The position numbers and the translations under genes are program-made. DNA of 64,000 nucleotides from Colwellia sp. (GTDB taxonomy: Bacteria > Pseudomonadota > Gammaproteobacteria > Enterobacterales > Alteromonadaceae), in NCBI GenBank assembly GCA_002733765.1, contig NVWU01000008.1, positions 1 through 64,000 on the forward strand, in the 5' to 3' direction. The notes beneath the pieces were generated by a model. The model had not been told where the DNA came from and made no database searches. It worked only from the letters and a program-made list of their open reading frames with translations. Shown in pieces: positions 17,700 to 27,124 of the stretch (position 1 is its first letter; each line of letters opens with the position of its first letter).

Positions 17700-17717
17700 A
17701 TAAGTAGTAAATTAATT

Positions 17718-17774
17718 ATGAATAGCATAAGCGTAAATCAGTTTAGAGACAACCTAAAAACATATGTTGAATAA
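17718..17774 (+). pseudogene. Truncated Phd/YefM-type antitoxin (N-terminus only)
   Basis: Eighteen codons, MNSISVNQFRDNLKTYVE, then a stop. This is the standard N-terminal DNA-binding opening of Phd/YefM antitoxins, but the rest of the protein and any toxin are missing; downstream sequence runs into an ISAs1 remnant. The upstream palindrome supports the identification. A dead or peptide-only relic of a toxin-antitoxin locus. Confidence 0.55.
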
Positions 17775-17879
17775 ACTGTTAACACGGCAAGATCATTATA
17801 AATTGAACTTATAGAACAAGCCGCGATCAGAGCAAGGCATAATAATCACCTTGATCACTTAATATAAGCGCTACTTTTC

Positions 17880-18228
17880 TGAAACACTTTAATTCAATTA
17901 CCAACCCTCGCATTAAACGGTGTAAGAAGCATGAACTTATCGATATTCTTCTTTTAGCCATTAGTGCTGTACTCTCTGGCGCAGAAGGATGGGAGGATAT
18001 TGAAGACTTTGGGCACCTAAAACTTGATTGGTTAAAAAATACAACGCTTTCAACGCAGATATTCCAAGGAATGAAACCACAGGTGCTGATATTACCACTA
18101 TTGATGGAAAAACAGCACGTCATTCATTTACAACAAAAGACAGAAAAAGTGCCTTACGTACCGTTAGTGCATGGAGTTACCAACACCAATTAGTGTTAGG
18201 ACAAACAGCGGTATTTTTTTATGACTAA
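17880..18228 (+). pseudogene. ISAs1-family transposase remnant
   Basis: One frame reads ITNPRIKRCKKHELIDILLL then AISAVLSGAEGWEDIEDFGH and LKLDWLK, the N-terminal domain of ISAs1-family transposases. A frameshift near 18035 moves to a second frame with ADIPRN, then TTIDGKTARHSF, DRKSALRTVSAW and LVLGQTAVFFYD stop. About 60-70 residues between IPRN and the IDGK motif and the whole C-terminal half are missing. Clearly inactivated. Confidence 0.8.
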
Positions 18229-18244
18229 CATGACAACAATAGAC

Positions 18245-21200
18245 TTAACTAGACGGTAACTCTTGTGGTGTTATTGCTGTATCGGTATTCGTTTTCTTGT
18301 GCTTTTTACGAGTAAACACACCACGTATATCTTCAATAATCATGTATAGGCTAGGAATAAATACTAGCGTAACGATTGTCGCAAATAACACCCCAAAAGA
18401 TAATGACACCGCCATTGGAATAACGATTTGTGCTTGGGCACTGGTTTCAAAATAGATAATAGGCACTAGGCCAATAAACGTGGTAAGCGATGTCAGCATT
18501 ATCGCCCTAAAGCGTTTAGTACCCGCATGCATCACTGCATCTTTTAATTGTTCACCACGTTGTCTGGCTTTGTTAACATAATCAACCATAACCAACGAGT
18601 CATTCACCGCAACCCCTGCCGCCGCTAGAATGCCAAAAACAGATAAAACACTAAGGTCCATTCCCAAAATAAAGTGGCCAAACACCGCACCAATGATTCC
18701 AAAAGGAATAACGGTCATGATCATCACCGCTTGTGAATATGATCTTAACGGGATCGCTAACAATGAAAAAATCACCATAAATGAAATAAGTCCATCACGT
18801 ATTTGATCCGCGACGCCATCCATCTCTTCTTGAATTTTACCTGATAACTGACTGCTAACCGCAGGGTACTTTTTCAATAACGTAGGAATGAAATTATCAC
18901 GAATATCCTTAGCAACTTCAAATGGCTCAACCTGTTCAGCATCAACGCTACCCCAGACATTAATGGTTCGATTACCATTTTCACGCCGAATACGCGTAAC
19001 ACCGTCAGTTAACGTTATTTCTGCTAATTCAGACAACGGTAACTCTGCCCCATTGGGTGCTTGAATCAACACATCACTGACATGACCAACACTGCTTCGT
19101 TGTGCTAAAGGATAGCGCACCATCACTTTAACTTCTTCACTGTCACGCAAGATGCGCTGCGCTTCTAAGCCATAAAAGCTATTATTCACTTGTGAAGCAA
19201 TATCAGCCAAAGAGAACCCCATACTATAGGCTAAGGGCTTTAAGGAAAACTGTACTTCTTTAGCGCTAGTTTGGCGTGAATCATTCACATCGCCAACACC
19301 TTTAACCGTCTCTAATTTTCGTTTTAGCGCTTGAGCTGCTGCCAATAATTGCTCATCATTTTGACTTTCTAGCCTAAAGGCAACATCACCATCTTCTCTA
19401 CCAGCACCAAAAAAGTTATCACTAATATCAAGTGTTTTTACCCCAGGGTAATCAGGAATAGCTTGGCGCCACAGTTCAGCCAGTTCAAAGGTATTAATAG
19501 GTCTGTCTTCTGGCACAGTAAGCTTCACCATTACTTGTCCACTGGTTCTGCTACGTAGCTCTACTTGCATATCAGAAATCATGGATATGCCATACTTACT
19601 TTCAATCTCTTTATCTACGTTCAACACATGACGTTGTATATTAAGTAAAGTGTCCAGCGTTGATTTTTCAGATGCATTAATATTCATATCGATACTAATG
19701 CGAGGAAAATCATGAGGAATTTTAGGTTGACCAATATAACGAACAAAGCCACCACTGAATAATCCGGCACTTAACAACATTAGGCTAATAAAAAACATCA
19801 ATACCGCGTAACGATACTCAAGAAATAGTGCAAGCGCAGGTTTATAGATATTATGAATAAAGCTCTGTAATTTAATATCAATAAAACGACGAGCTCTATC
19901 AAGCGGGTTTTTAGGATTAAATGCTTTGATTTTCATTTTTACCAAATGCGCAGGTAAAATAAGCTTTGATTCTATCAAGGAAAAAATCAAACAAAAAATA
20001 ACGACACCACCAATGGCTTTACCAAAGGCTGCAGAAGGCCCTTCACCAAAAAGAAACGGTACAAACACGGCAATAGTCGTTAATACACCAAAGGTTGCCG
20101 GCATAGCAACACGCTTAACACCTCGTATCACATTTTCAGTTGAATGACCGTATTTTTCTATTTCATCATGAGCGCTCTCTCCCATCACAATGGCATCATC
20201 TACCACAATACCGAGCACTAAAATAAAGGCAAATAAGCTAATAACATTAATGGTAATGTTAATAAATTCTACCGGCATTACTAACAAGGTACCAAGAAAA
20301 CAAACAGGTAAGCCCATCATTACCCAAAAAGCTAACCGTACGCGGAGAAATAAGGCTAGCATTAAAAAAACGAGCACTGCGCCACTTTTCATGTTGTCTA
20401 ACATCATGTTTAAGCGACCGTTTAAGTAGTAGGTCAGATCAACCCAGGTTTCTAATTTAACACCTTCAGGTAAACTCGCTGATTTACTCTCAACATAAAT
20501 GTCCATAATATCGGCAATTTTAGTAATGCTTTGAATTTCTGATGCGCCAATAAATATGGTTATAGAGTTTTCACCATTAAATTTAGAATATTGCAAACCT
20601 TCTTCAAAGCCATCATTAATCGTTGCCACTTCGCCCAACAAAATTTTTGTACCATCTTCAAGCGTGATCACTGGTACTTGTTCAAATTCATGACCGCGAT
20701 AAGCCTGATTCTCAACCCTTAAGTTAATATAACCATTGGTTGCTCGAATTTGTCCCGCTGACATATTACGAGAATAATTACGAACTGCATTAGCAATATC
20801 GCTAAAGCTCAAGTTATATTCACGCAGTTTGTCTTTGCTCACTTCAATAGATATTTCATACGATAAGCCACTGTATAGCTCAGAGATACTCACACCGGGC
20901 AGTTGCTGAATCTCGCTGTGAATTTTTCGGCCTAATTCTTTTAAGTCACCATTAGTTAAATCGCCATACAAACTAATGTACATCACTTCCTGACGAAATT
21001 TATCTCGCTCAACTTTAATGCGTTCCATACCGTCAGGGAAACTAGAAATCGCATCAATGGCTGATTTGACTTCTTCAAGTACAATTTGAGGGTCGTAATC
21101 CAGTTCAACTTCAAGCCAACCGTTAGAGTAGTTACGATTAGAATAGGTTATTACCCTTTTAATTCCTTGCACCGACTTCAAGGCTTCTTCAATCTTAATA

Positions 21201-21493
21201 GTAATGCCCTCCTCAACTTCTTGAGGCGCTGCCCCCGGATATGGCGCAGCATAAGATATCCAATTTAATTCAACCTGTGGGAACATTTGTTTATTGATGG
21301 TTAACGCCGTTAAAGCACCACCAATCAAAATAAAAAACATTAATAAATTTGCCGCGATACTATTACGAGCAAACCAAGCAATAATACCGGTATGGGTATC
21401 TATACTGTTGTCTATTTCCTGCTTGTTATCACTACTTTCATCAGTACTGGGTGCCACTTGGGTTACATCATTATGAGAATGTGTAGTCATCAC
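18245..21493 (-). CDS. RND-family efflux permease (HAE1/AcrB-like)
   Basis: A protein of about 1082 residues with the duplicated RND plan: an N-terminal membrane segment, large periplasmic loops, and two blocks of membrane segments (LVFLMLALFLRVRLAFWVMM with GIVVDDAIVMGESAHDEIE, and later FGILAAAGVAVNDSLVMVDY). The proton-relay acidic pair is visible in VVDDAIVMGE. It should use the proton gradient to pump drugs or other amphiphiles out through a tripartite complex. GTG 21493 overlaps the adaptor's TAG, and an ATG follows immediately at 21490. No outer-membrane TolC-type gene is adjacent. Confidence 0.92.
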   Translation of the reverse strand: MMTTHSHNDVTQVAPSTDESSDNKQEIDNSIDTHTGIIAWFARNSIAANLLMFFILIGGALTALTINKQMFPQVELNWISYAAPYPGAAPQEVEEGITIKIEEALKSVQGIKRVITYSNRNYSNGWLEVELDYDPQIVLEEVKSAIDAISSFPDGMERIKVERDKFRQEVMYISLYGDLTNGDLKELGRKIHSEIQQLPGVSISELYSGLSYEISIEVSKDKLREYNLSFSDIANAVRNYSRNMSAGQIRATNGYINLRVENQAYRGHEFEQVPVITLEDGTKILLGEVATINDGFEEGLQYSKFNGENSITIFIGASEIQSITKIADIMDIYVESKSASLPEGVKLETWVDLTYYLNGRLNMMLDNMKSGAVLVFLMLALFLRVRLAFWVMMGLPVCFLGTLLVMPVEFINITINVISLFAFILVLGIVVDDAIVMGESAHDEIEKYGHSTENVIRGVKRVAMPATFGVLTTIAVFVPFLFGEGPSAAFGKAIGGVVIFCLIFSLIESKLILPAHLVKMKIKAFNPKNPLDRARRFIDIKLQSFIHNIYKPALALFLEYRYAVLMFFISLMLLSAGLFSGGFVRYIGQPKIPHDFPRISIDMNINASEKSTLDTLLNIQRHVLNVDKEIESKYGISMISDMQVELRSRTSGQVMVKLTVPEDRPINTFELAELWRQAIPDYPGVKTLDISDNFFGAGREDGDVAFRLESQNDEQLLAAAQALKRKLETVKGVGDVNDSRQTSAKEVQFSLKPLAYSMGFSLADIASQVNNSFYGLEAQRILRDSEEVKVMVRYPLAQRSSVGHVSDVLIQAPNGAELPLSELAEITLTDGVTRIRRENGNRTINVWGSVDAEQVEPFEVAKDIRDNFIPTLLKKYPAVSSQLSGKIQEEMDGVADQIRDGLISFMVIFSLLAIPLRSYSQAVMIMTVIPFGIIGAVFGHFILGMDLSVLSVFGILAAAGVAVNDSLVMVDYVNKARQRGEQLKDAVMHAGTKRFRAIMLTSLTTFIGLVPIIYFETSAQAQIVIPMAVSLSFGVLFATIVTLVFIPSLYMIIEDIRGVFTRKKHKKTNTDTAITPQELPSS

Positions 21494-22749
21494 TATTCCC
21501 CTTCATTTTTAGTACTAGCAACTTGCACCTCAGTACTTTTCTCAAGGGGCTCTAGCGATTCTTTTTTATCAGAAATCAAAGAAAGTTTCATGCCGTCAAC
21601 AGGGTAATCTAACGCTGACACAATTAATTTATCACCATCAAGCAATCCATTAGAGACCACAACATTGGCCCCTTGTTGGCGAACAACATTAATCGTTGCA
21701 TAGTGTAGTTTTGACTCATTATCTAAAAGAGCCACCTTATCACCAATGACTAAATAACGCGGTAATATACTGGCATTATCAATTTCGATACCCAATATTT
21801 CAGCCTGAACATAAGCGCCAAAACGCAATGGTACAATATGACTAAAACTCGTATTGATAGCATCAAAATTACTAGCACTGTTTTCACCCGCTATATTCTC
21901 TTGCAATAAATAGGGATTTTGAATTTCAGCAACCAAGTAAGTCATGCGACTTGTATTATCAATAACACCTTCATTACGCACAATATTAGCCAACCATTCA
22001 ACGTTTTTTCCTGCATAAGAGCCAATCAATTTCACTTTAGCATCGTGCCCTTGATCAATTAAAAACTGTAATTGCTTATCAGGTACCGGTAAGCGTACTT
22101 CAGCAATAGCGGTACCAAGTAATTTACCTATTTGACTACCTACACTAACAAAAGAACCTAAACCAATCATTCGGCTATCAATCATGGCATCGTATGGCGC
22201 CGTAATTTTTGTTCGTTGTAAATTACGCTCGGCACGTAAAACTGCCGCTTGTGCAGATTTAACACGGGCTAGTTCTTGCGCTAATTGCGGTTTACGTAAA
22301 CTTAATTCAGTCGGTGATGTATCGGTTATAAGTTTCCACTCTCGCTCTGCAACCTTACCTTGAGCAACTTCTGTTTCTAACGCTGCACGTGCTGAAGCCA
22401 TATTCGCTTGCGCCTCAATTAAGGCTGCATAATAGTCATTAGGGTCAATACGTGCTAACAGTTGTCCTTTTTTAACAAAGCCACCGCGCACAAAAATAGC
22501 ATTAAGTTCAACAATTTCACCATTCACTTGCGCCACTAATGATGTTTCGTATTTGGGTTTTACAATGCCATAAGAACTTACCTGTAAAATCATTGGCGCT
22601 ACAACAATATTTTCTACCGCAACAATCGGCGTACTGTCGACCTCAGCTTTTTCTGCTAGTGGTGTTTTGAAACTAGCAAAGCCAAAGTAAGCAATAACGC
22701 CCACCGCTAAAATGGCAATAGGTAGTATTATTTGTTTTTTATGTGCCAC
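21493..22749 (-). CDS. RND efflux periplasmic adaptor subunit
   Basis: A 418-residue membrane-fusion protein. An N-terminal hydrophobic anchor (ILPIAILAVGVIAYFGFA) is followed by the lipoyl-like half VKPKYETSLVAQVNGEIVEL and RGGFVKKGQLLARIDPNDY, a helical hairpin of about 80 residues, the second lipoyl half RTKITAPYDAMIDSRMIGLG, and beta-barrel and membrane-proximal domains. It bridges the permease and an outer-membrane channel. Stop overlaps the permease start, indicating coupled translation. It is the first gene of the pair. Confidence 0.92.
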   Translation of the reverse strand: MAHKKQIILPIAILAVGVIAYFGFASFKTPLAEKAEVDSTPIVAVENIVVAPMILQVSSYGIVKPKYETSLVAQVNGEIVELNAIFVRGGFVKKGQLLARIDPNDYYAALIEAQANMASARAALETEVAQGKVAEREWKLITDTSPTELSLRKPQLAQELARVKSAQAAVLRAERNLQRTKITAPYDAMIDSRMIGLGSFVSVGSQIGKLLGTAIAEVRLPVPDKQLQFLIDQGHDAKVKLIGSYAGKNVEWLANIVRNEGVIDNTSRMTYLVAEIQNPYLLQENIAGENSASNFDAINTSFSHIVPLRFGAYVQAEILGIEIDNASILPRYLVIGDKVALLDNESKLHYATINVVRQQGANVVVSNGLLDGDKLIVSALDYPVDGMKLSLISDKKESLEPLEKSTEVQVASTKNEGE

Positions 22750-22961
22750 TCTATAATCCCTTTTAAAAAATTTACTTACATTGAAACAACGTATTATACC
22801 CGCACCACTATATATGTAACCATTTCTACTGGTTAAAACCGTACACTATTTTATGGTATAAATAATAACTAAATTAGTGCTATCAATGATCACAAAGTTG
22901 TAACTGTCTATTACAAACTATGCGTCTATTTTCCCAAACATTTAACAATCAGGTAGAGTAA

Positions 22962-23222
22962 TACCAAATGAAATAATGAATGAGTCAATTCAGAGCTGTG
23001 TCAGGGAAGTTAGAACAAGCAAAATTTGTGCGACTATAGTCATTCTATATCAAACAAATTTGTGACGTTATCACTTTCCAGACAAGCTCCCAAGGGCGAG
23101 TTTAAAAGGTATATAGCTGCGTTATTGATTTTGACAAGGGAACAACCATTCTCTTTAATCAATGCCTTGCCTCTACACCTTTTAATTCTCGCTGAATGAT
23201 CTATTCATTACTTCAATTGGTA
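22962..23222. mobile_element. MITE-like element, 261 bp
   Basis: Imperfect terminal inverted repeats of about 30 bases (inward both begin TACCAA.TGAA.TAATGAAT). Interior segment 23119-23172 matches 8058-8111 of the element near the ThrE-type gene. It occupies the centre of the 693-base gap between the efflux pair and the TerB gene; the rest of the gap is AT-rich with A and T runs and a likely promoter before 23443. Confidence 0.78.
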
Positions 23223-23442
23223 TAAAACATTAACCTTTACATTTCATCAAGTTAAAAGCATTATTTTTTGCTTTTTTTTATAAAAAAAAACTAAAATAAA
23301 CAAGGTTTAAATAACTGAGTTTTTTTTCACAACTTTTTATATTCTTTATCCAGTTTTAATAAGTAAAATAATATTATGCCCAACACGTCAAAGTACAAGT
23401 TATCGCTTATAATGTATACATACACTATAAAAAGGAATACAT

Positions 23443-23925
23443 ATGCTAAATAAAATTAGCGCATTCTTTACTGAGTTAGTTGAAGACTTTCAGAAAACAA
23501 CTGAGCAGCAAAAAAATACTGAACTGTCATTAGAAATTTGCTGTGCTGTTTTATTGTGTGAAGTAATGCGTGCTGATAGTGTTTTTACCGAAACAGAGCA
23601 AGATGCGCTCAGTATCATTTTAACCAATCAATTTAACTTAACGGCTCTGGAAGTTAGTGACATCCTAGACCAAGCATTCGAACTAAGTGAAAATGCCAGT
23701 GATTTTTATCAATTTACCTCAAAAATAAACCAACATTATTCACTTGATGACCGTATAAAAATAGTCACCTTATTGTGGAAAGTGGCTTTCGCTGATGGTG
23801 AGCTTGCCAATATTGAAGAGCACATTATTAGAAAAATTTCTGATCTATTACACCTTAGACACAACGAATATATTGCAACAAAAATTGCTGCTGAGGAGTT
23901 TCATATTAAAAATGAAAAGAAGTAG
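23443..23925 (+). CDS. TerB-family protein
   Basis: A 160-residue acidic, all-helical protein with the TerB/DjlA-type metal-site pattern: LCEVMRADSVFTETEQDAL in the first half and LLWKVAFADGELANIEEHII in the second. The family is named for tellurite resistance, but solitary TerB-like proteins have no established role. AAAGGA precedes the start by about 10 bases. It is followed by the CvfB-like gene 63 bases later. Confidence 0.85.
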   Translation: MLNKISAFFTELVEDFQKTTEQQKNTELSLEICCAVLLCEVMRADSVFTETEQDALSIILTNQFNLTALEVSDILDQAFELSENASDFYQFTSKINQHYSLDDRIKIVTLLWKVAFADGELANIEEHIIRKISDLLHLRHNEYIATKIAAEEFHIKNEKK

Positions 23926-23988
23926 TTAACAATATCAGTTATTATATACCTTAGCAGCTACTCACCATATTCTATACTTGGCAATTTA

Positions 23989-24846
23989 ATGACACAATCA
24001 ACTCCAGATTTAAACGCAGAAATCGGCAAATACAATACTTTACGCGTCATTGCGTTAACCGATAGTGGTACCTATCTTGACGGCGGAGAATTAGGGGAAA
24101 TATTACTTCCCAAACGTTTTAGACCTGACGATTGTAAAATAGGAGAGAACATCCGTGTTTTTGTTTATTTAGACGGCGCCGAACGGTTAGTTGCCACCAC
24201 AGAAAATGCCTATGGCCAAGTGGGTGAATTTGTTTCATTAAAAGTTGCTCAAGTCAATAAAATGGGTGCTTTTTTAGATTGGGGTTTACCGAAAGATTTA
24301 CTTGTACCTTATAACCAGCAGCATTCAGAAATGGAAGTAGGTAAATATTATCTGGTTCGCATTTACCTTGATCAAGTCACCGATCGTGTTGCCGCTTCAA
24401 GTAAATTAGATAAATTTATCGACATTTGGCCGGCGGAATATCAGCAAGGCGATAAAGTAAAGTTGATTATTGGTGGTAAAACAGATTTAGGTTTTAAAGC
24501 CATAGTGAATGATTTACATTGGGGATTATTATACGACAATGAAATCTTTCAACCGTTGCGTATAGGTAAGCATATTGACGGTTATATCAAACAAGTACGT
24601 GAAGACGGTCGCCTCGATCTAATTTTATCGCGTGGCAGTAAAAATAAAGTGAATGATTTTGCTGAAAAGTTTCTACAACACTTACGAGATAATGATGGCT
24701 TCAGTCCACTACATGATAAAAGCTCACCAGAGTTAATCCAAAGGATACTGGGCGTTAGTAAAAAGACCTACAAGGCCACTGTGGGTAACTTAATGAAAAA
24801 TGGCAAAGTCACCATTGAAAAAGAGGGTGTTCGCTTAAAACAATAA
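23989..24846 (+). CDS. S1-domain RNA-binding protein, CvfB/YitL family
   Basis: A 285-residue protein with consecutive S1-like beta domains: residues about 10-65 (SGTYLDGGELGEILLPKRF), about 75-135 (VGEFVSLKVAQVNKMGAFLD then WGLPKDLLVP), a further degenerate S1 domain (LGFKAIVNDLHWGLLYDNEI), and a C-terminal winged helix (GVSKKTYKATVGNLMKNGKV). This is the CvfB architecture. Binds RNA, probably on or near ribosomes; in Staphylococcus CvfB affects virulence gene expression. Role here unknown. Confidence 0.88.
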   Translation: MTQSTPDLNAEIGKYNTLRVIALTDSGTYLDGGELGEILLPKRFRPDDCKIGENIRVFVYLDGAERLVATTENAYGQVGEFVSLKVAQVNKMGAFLDWGLPKDLLVPYNQQHSEMEVGKYYLVRIYLDQVTDRVAASSKLDKFIDIWPAEYQQGDKVKLIIGGKTDLGFKAIVNDLHWGLLYDNEIFQPLRIGKHIDGYIKQVREDGRLDLILSRGSKNKVNDFAEKFLQHLRDNDGFSPLHDKSSPELIQRILGVSKKTYKATVGNLMKNGKVTIEKEGVRLKQ

Positions 24847-24950
24847 TACTCAGGCTAATATCTATTAGCTGCAATGTATATATTTTATTTATCTATGTAC
24901 ATTGCTCAGCGGCCTGACTAATACTTATTCTTTTAACATAACCAAGTAAT

Positions 24951-25262
24951 TTATTCGGGAATATATACCATTGACCCATCGGGCAACTGATAAGCAGTTC
25001 CTACCTTGACCCCAGCACCAATATCACTTGCCCCCTTAGACTTATAACGTTTAATTTCTTGACCTTTTTTGATGACTATTTCCATTTGAGGTGTTCCTGG
25101 GTTACTAATCACCGTTACATCCTCAGCGGTAAAAGGTGATAATGGATTGTCAGCAAGCACTAAAAATAATGCGGCAATAATCACCAGTAAAACATCAATC
25201 AAATTAACTACCGCGATAAAAGGATCTTCGTCACTATCCTCTAAAAGTAAATTACTATTCAT
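24951..25262 (-). CDS. DUF2149 family membrane protein (ExbD/TolR-like)
   Basis: A 103-residue protein beginning MNSNLLLEDSDEDPFIAVVN with one membrane segment (IDVLLVIIAALFLVLA) and a periplasmic remainder, the DUF2149 pattern. The acidic residue before and in the membrane helix (NLIDVLL) resembles the key Asp of ExbD/TolR. The start at 25262 has GGAG upstream and overlaps the stop of the ExbB-like gene by 8 bases, so the two are translationally coupled and probably form one ion-driven complex. Confidence 0.8.
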   Translation of the reverse strand: MNSNLLLEDSDEDPFIAVVNLIDVLLVIIAALFLVLADNPLSPFTAEDVTVISNPGTPQMEIVIKKGQEIKRYKSKGASDIGAGVKVGTAYQLPDGSMVYIPE

Positions 25263-25746
25263 TACGTTCTCCACGAAGCTTTTGAATTTCACACAATTCA
25301 CTCAAGTACCAACGACGCTTAACGTTATAAATAACCTGAATAATTATTGTGGCAATAAGCGCTACAATAACGGCTGAAAATGCCTGAGACAATGCCATAG
25401 AAACATCAGTAAGTTTCCCTTCTCCTAATGCCCGAAGTGCTGGCCCCATTGGTATCATTGTGGCAACTAAGCCAAGCATAGGTGCAATTCTGGCAGAAAT
25501 TCGCAAATATTCAAGCTGCTTGTAGGCTAACAATTCAAGCTCTTTATCAGATAAATAATCAGCCGAATGCCAAAGTAATATTAACTCAAAGCCATTAGGT
25601 AAAGCATTATGGCGTTGCCAAACTTGTAACATGAAAACGCCTAAAGAAAAAAAAGCATAGGCCAATAAAATGGCAATAACCACTATTACGGGTAACGGTA
25701 ACAATTGGCTAAAATCATACAAAATAGCATCAAGAAATTGCATCAT
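25255..25746 (-). CDS. MotA/TolQ/ExbB proton channel family protein
   Basis: A 163-residue protein with three hydrophobic segments (about 18-42, 92-112 and 128-150) and the family motif region ISARIAPMLGLVATMIPMGPALRALGEG. Shorter than TolQ. It should form the stator pentamer that carries protons to energise its DUF2149 partner. Two alternative Met codons open the frame. The preceding Sel1 gene stops 1 base before this start, so it is in the same operon. Confidence 0.87.
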   Translation of the reverse strand: MMQFLDAILYDFSQLLPLPVIVVIAILLAYAFFSLGVFMLQVWQRHNALPNGFELILLWHSADYLSDKELELLAYKQLEYLRISARIAPMLGLVATMIPMGPALRALGEGKLTDVSMALSQAFSAVIVALIATIIIQVIYNVKRRWYLSELCEIQKLRGERNE

Positions 25747-25747
25747 A

Positions 25748-26509
25748 TTAAGCCCCCTTATTTAACGATTTGCGAGGTTTTATTGTTTGATAAAAAGCGC
25801 CAATAACGATCAATAATAACAAGGCAATTAATGACCATGTTCTGCCTTTGTTTGCCATTGTAGGCTCATTATCTACTGCAACATCATTAGCAACAGGAAT
25901 AAGGTGCTGAGCCAGGGGGATCTTTGCGTCGCCTAATTTTTTAGCTTCATATTGCAACGCCACTGAACGCCCTTTTACGTCACGATCAGCTGCGTGAGTG
26001 CCAGTACGCAAGAATTCCATCGCATCAGCATCGCCCTCATCTGCTGCTTCACGAAACCATTTCATTGCTTCATCAACATTACGCTCTGTCCCTCGCCCTA
26101 AGTATAAAGAAGTGGCATAATGTAACTTACCTAAGGTGGCATAATCTTTATTGTCACTTAAAGCCGCTCTTCGCATCAACTCAGTCGCTTTTGCGCTATC
26201 TTGGGGTACCCCTGTGCCATTTTCATAAAGCAATGATTTCCAAATCATTGCGCCTACATAGCCAGCTTCGATACAGCGATCAAAAATAATATGAGCGGTT
26301 TTATGGGCACCGCATTTTTCAGCCCAATAGCCATGACTACACATGAGCATGCTTGCTTCTTTTTTCGCCCAATACGACAAGGATAGTTCATTTTCTGTTT
26401 CTGCCGTTGCGATACATGAAGTAGGCGGAACACCGGCATACACAACGAATGATAAGGTTGAAATAATGATAGAGAAAAAGATTGCCGCTACATTGCTAAA
26501 TAAAGTCAT
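25748..26509 (-). CDS. Sel1-repeat protein with signal peptide and C-terminal membrane anchor
   Basis: A 253-residue exported protein. Signal: residues 1-24 (IFFSIIISTLSFVVYAGVPP). Sel1/TPR-type helical repeats at about 80-180 (GAMIWKSLLYENGTGVPQDS, YATSLYLGRGTERNVDEAMK, WFREAADEGDADAMEFL). C-terminal membrane helix (WSLIALLLLIVIGAFY) and basic tail, so the repeats face the periplasm. Four or more Cys in the N-terminal part may form disulfides. Operon partner of the ExbB-like and DUF2149 genes; likely a protein-interaction scaffold for that complex. Confidence 0.82.
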   Translation of the reverse strand: MTLFSNVAAIFFSIIISTLSFVVYAGVPPTSCIATAETENELSLSYWAKKEASMLMCSHGYWAEKCGAHKTAHIIFDRCIEAGYVGAMIWKSLLYENGTGVPQDSAKATELMRRAALSDNKDYATLGKLHYATSLYLGRGTERNVDEAMKWFREAADEGDADAMEFLRTGTHAADRDVKGRSVALQYEAKKLGDAKIPLAQHLIPVANDVAVDNEPTMANKGRTWSLIALLLLIVIGAFYQTIKPRKSLNKGA

Positions 26510-26560
26510 GAGTTACTCCTGATAACATTAAGAGTAATTGCGTATAAAAATGATTTATTC

Positions 26561-26965
26561 TCATATCAACTCACCTGGATAGAACAGCAAACCAAGAATA
26601 ACAAGTAGCGCCCAAAAGCCAGTTTCTAGTGTTTCAATCATGGGTTGGCTACCCTCAATAGCTCCCCAAATATGTACTACAACCATAAAGACACAGAAAC
26701 CAGTAAAAAATTCCAACATAAGATCTGCGCCAGTACCGCTAATGATTACCCGTAAAAAAAGCGCATTGGTCATTATTGCAAACGCGCCAAGACAACGCGC
26801 AAAATAAACAGTGAGATCAGTATCCTCAGGTATTTTCCATTGAAACATTTTTGCCCACAATAACGGCTTTAAAAAAAGTAATAAACTAAAGGTAAAAAAA
26901 GTAATTACCGTAATAACCAGTAAATAGCTATTTGCATGTTCTGACCATAATCCAATAAAGTGCAC
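26561..26965 (-). CDS. Small membrane protein with four hydrophobic segments
   Basis: A 134-residue protein with segments at about 13-33, 50-70, 80-100 and 113-130 and few charged residues (WKIPEDTDLTVYFARCLGAF between the first two). I do not recognise the family. It precedes the Sel1 gene by 51 bases on the same strand and follows the membrane-bound regulator by 159 bases, so it probably belongs to the same group. Confidence 0.7.
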   Translation of the reverse strand: MHFIGLWSEHANSYLLVITVITFFTFSLLLFLKPLLWAKMFQWKIPEDTDLTVYFARCLGAFAIMTNALFLRVIISGTGADLMLEFFTGFCVFMVVVHIWGAIEGSQPMIETLETGFWALLVILGLLFYPGELI

Positions 26966-27124
26966 ACTAAACTCCTAAAAATCGTATTAATTTTCAGAGA
27001 AATACCATGTAGCTAAAACGCAACAAGGTTAAATCTCTGAGCAGTAATTAATTAAACGAAATTTAGCGTAAGAATGTGTCAGCAGATTAAAAAAAGTTTG
27101 CAAGAAATTTGCAAAATTGCAGTT

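Noticed and set aside
17518-17700. 60-codon minus-strand frame beginning in the palindrome near the antitoxin relic (GQITVARIVGVLGTDK)
   Set aside because: It starts inside the operator palindrome, has no ribosome site, and I could not tie it to any family; faint likeness to GreB-type C-termini is too weak.
23443-23925. Reading the TerB-like gene as part of a tellurite-resistance (ter) operon
   Set aside because: No terA, terC, terD, terE or terZ neighbours are present; it is a solitary TerB-like protein.
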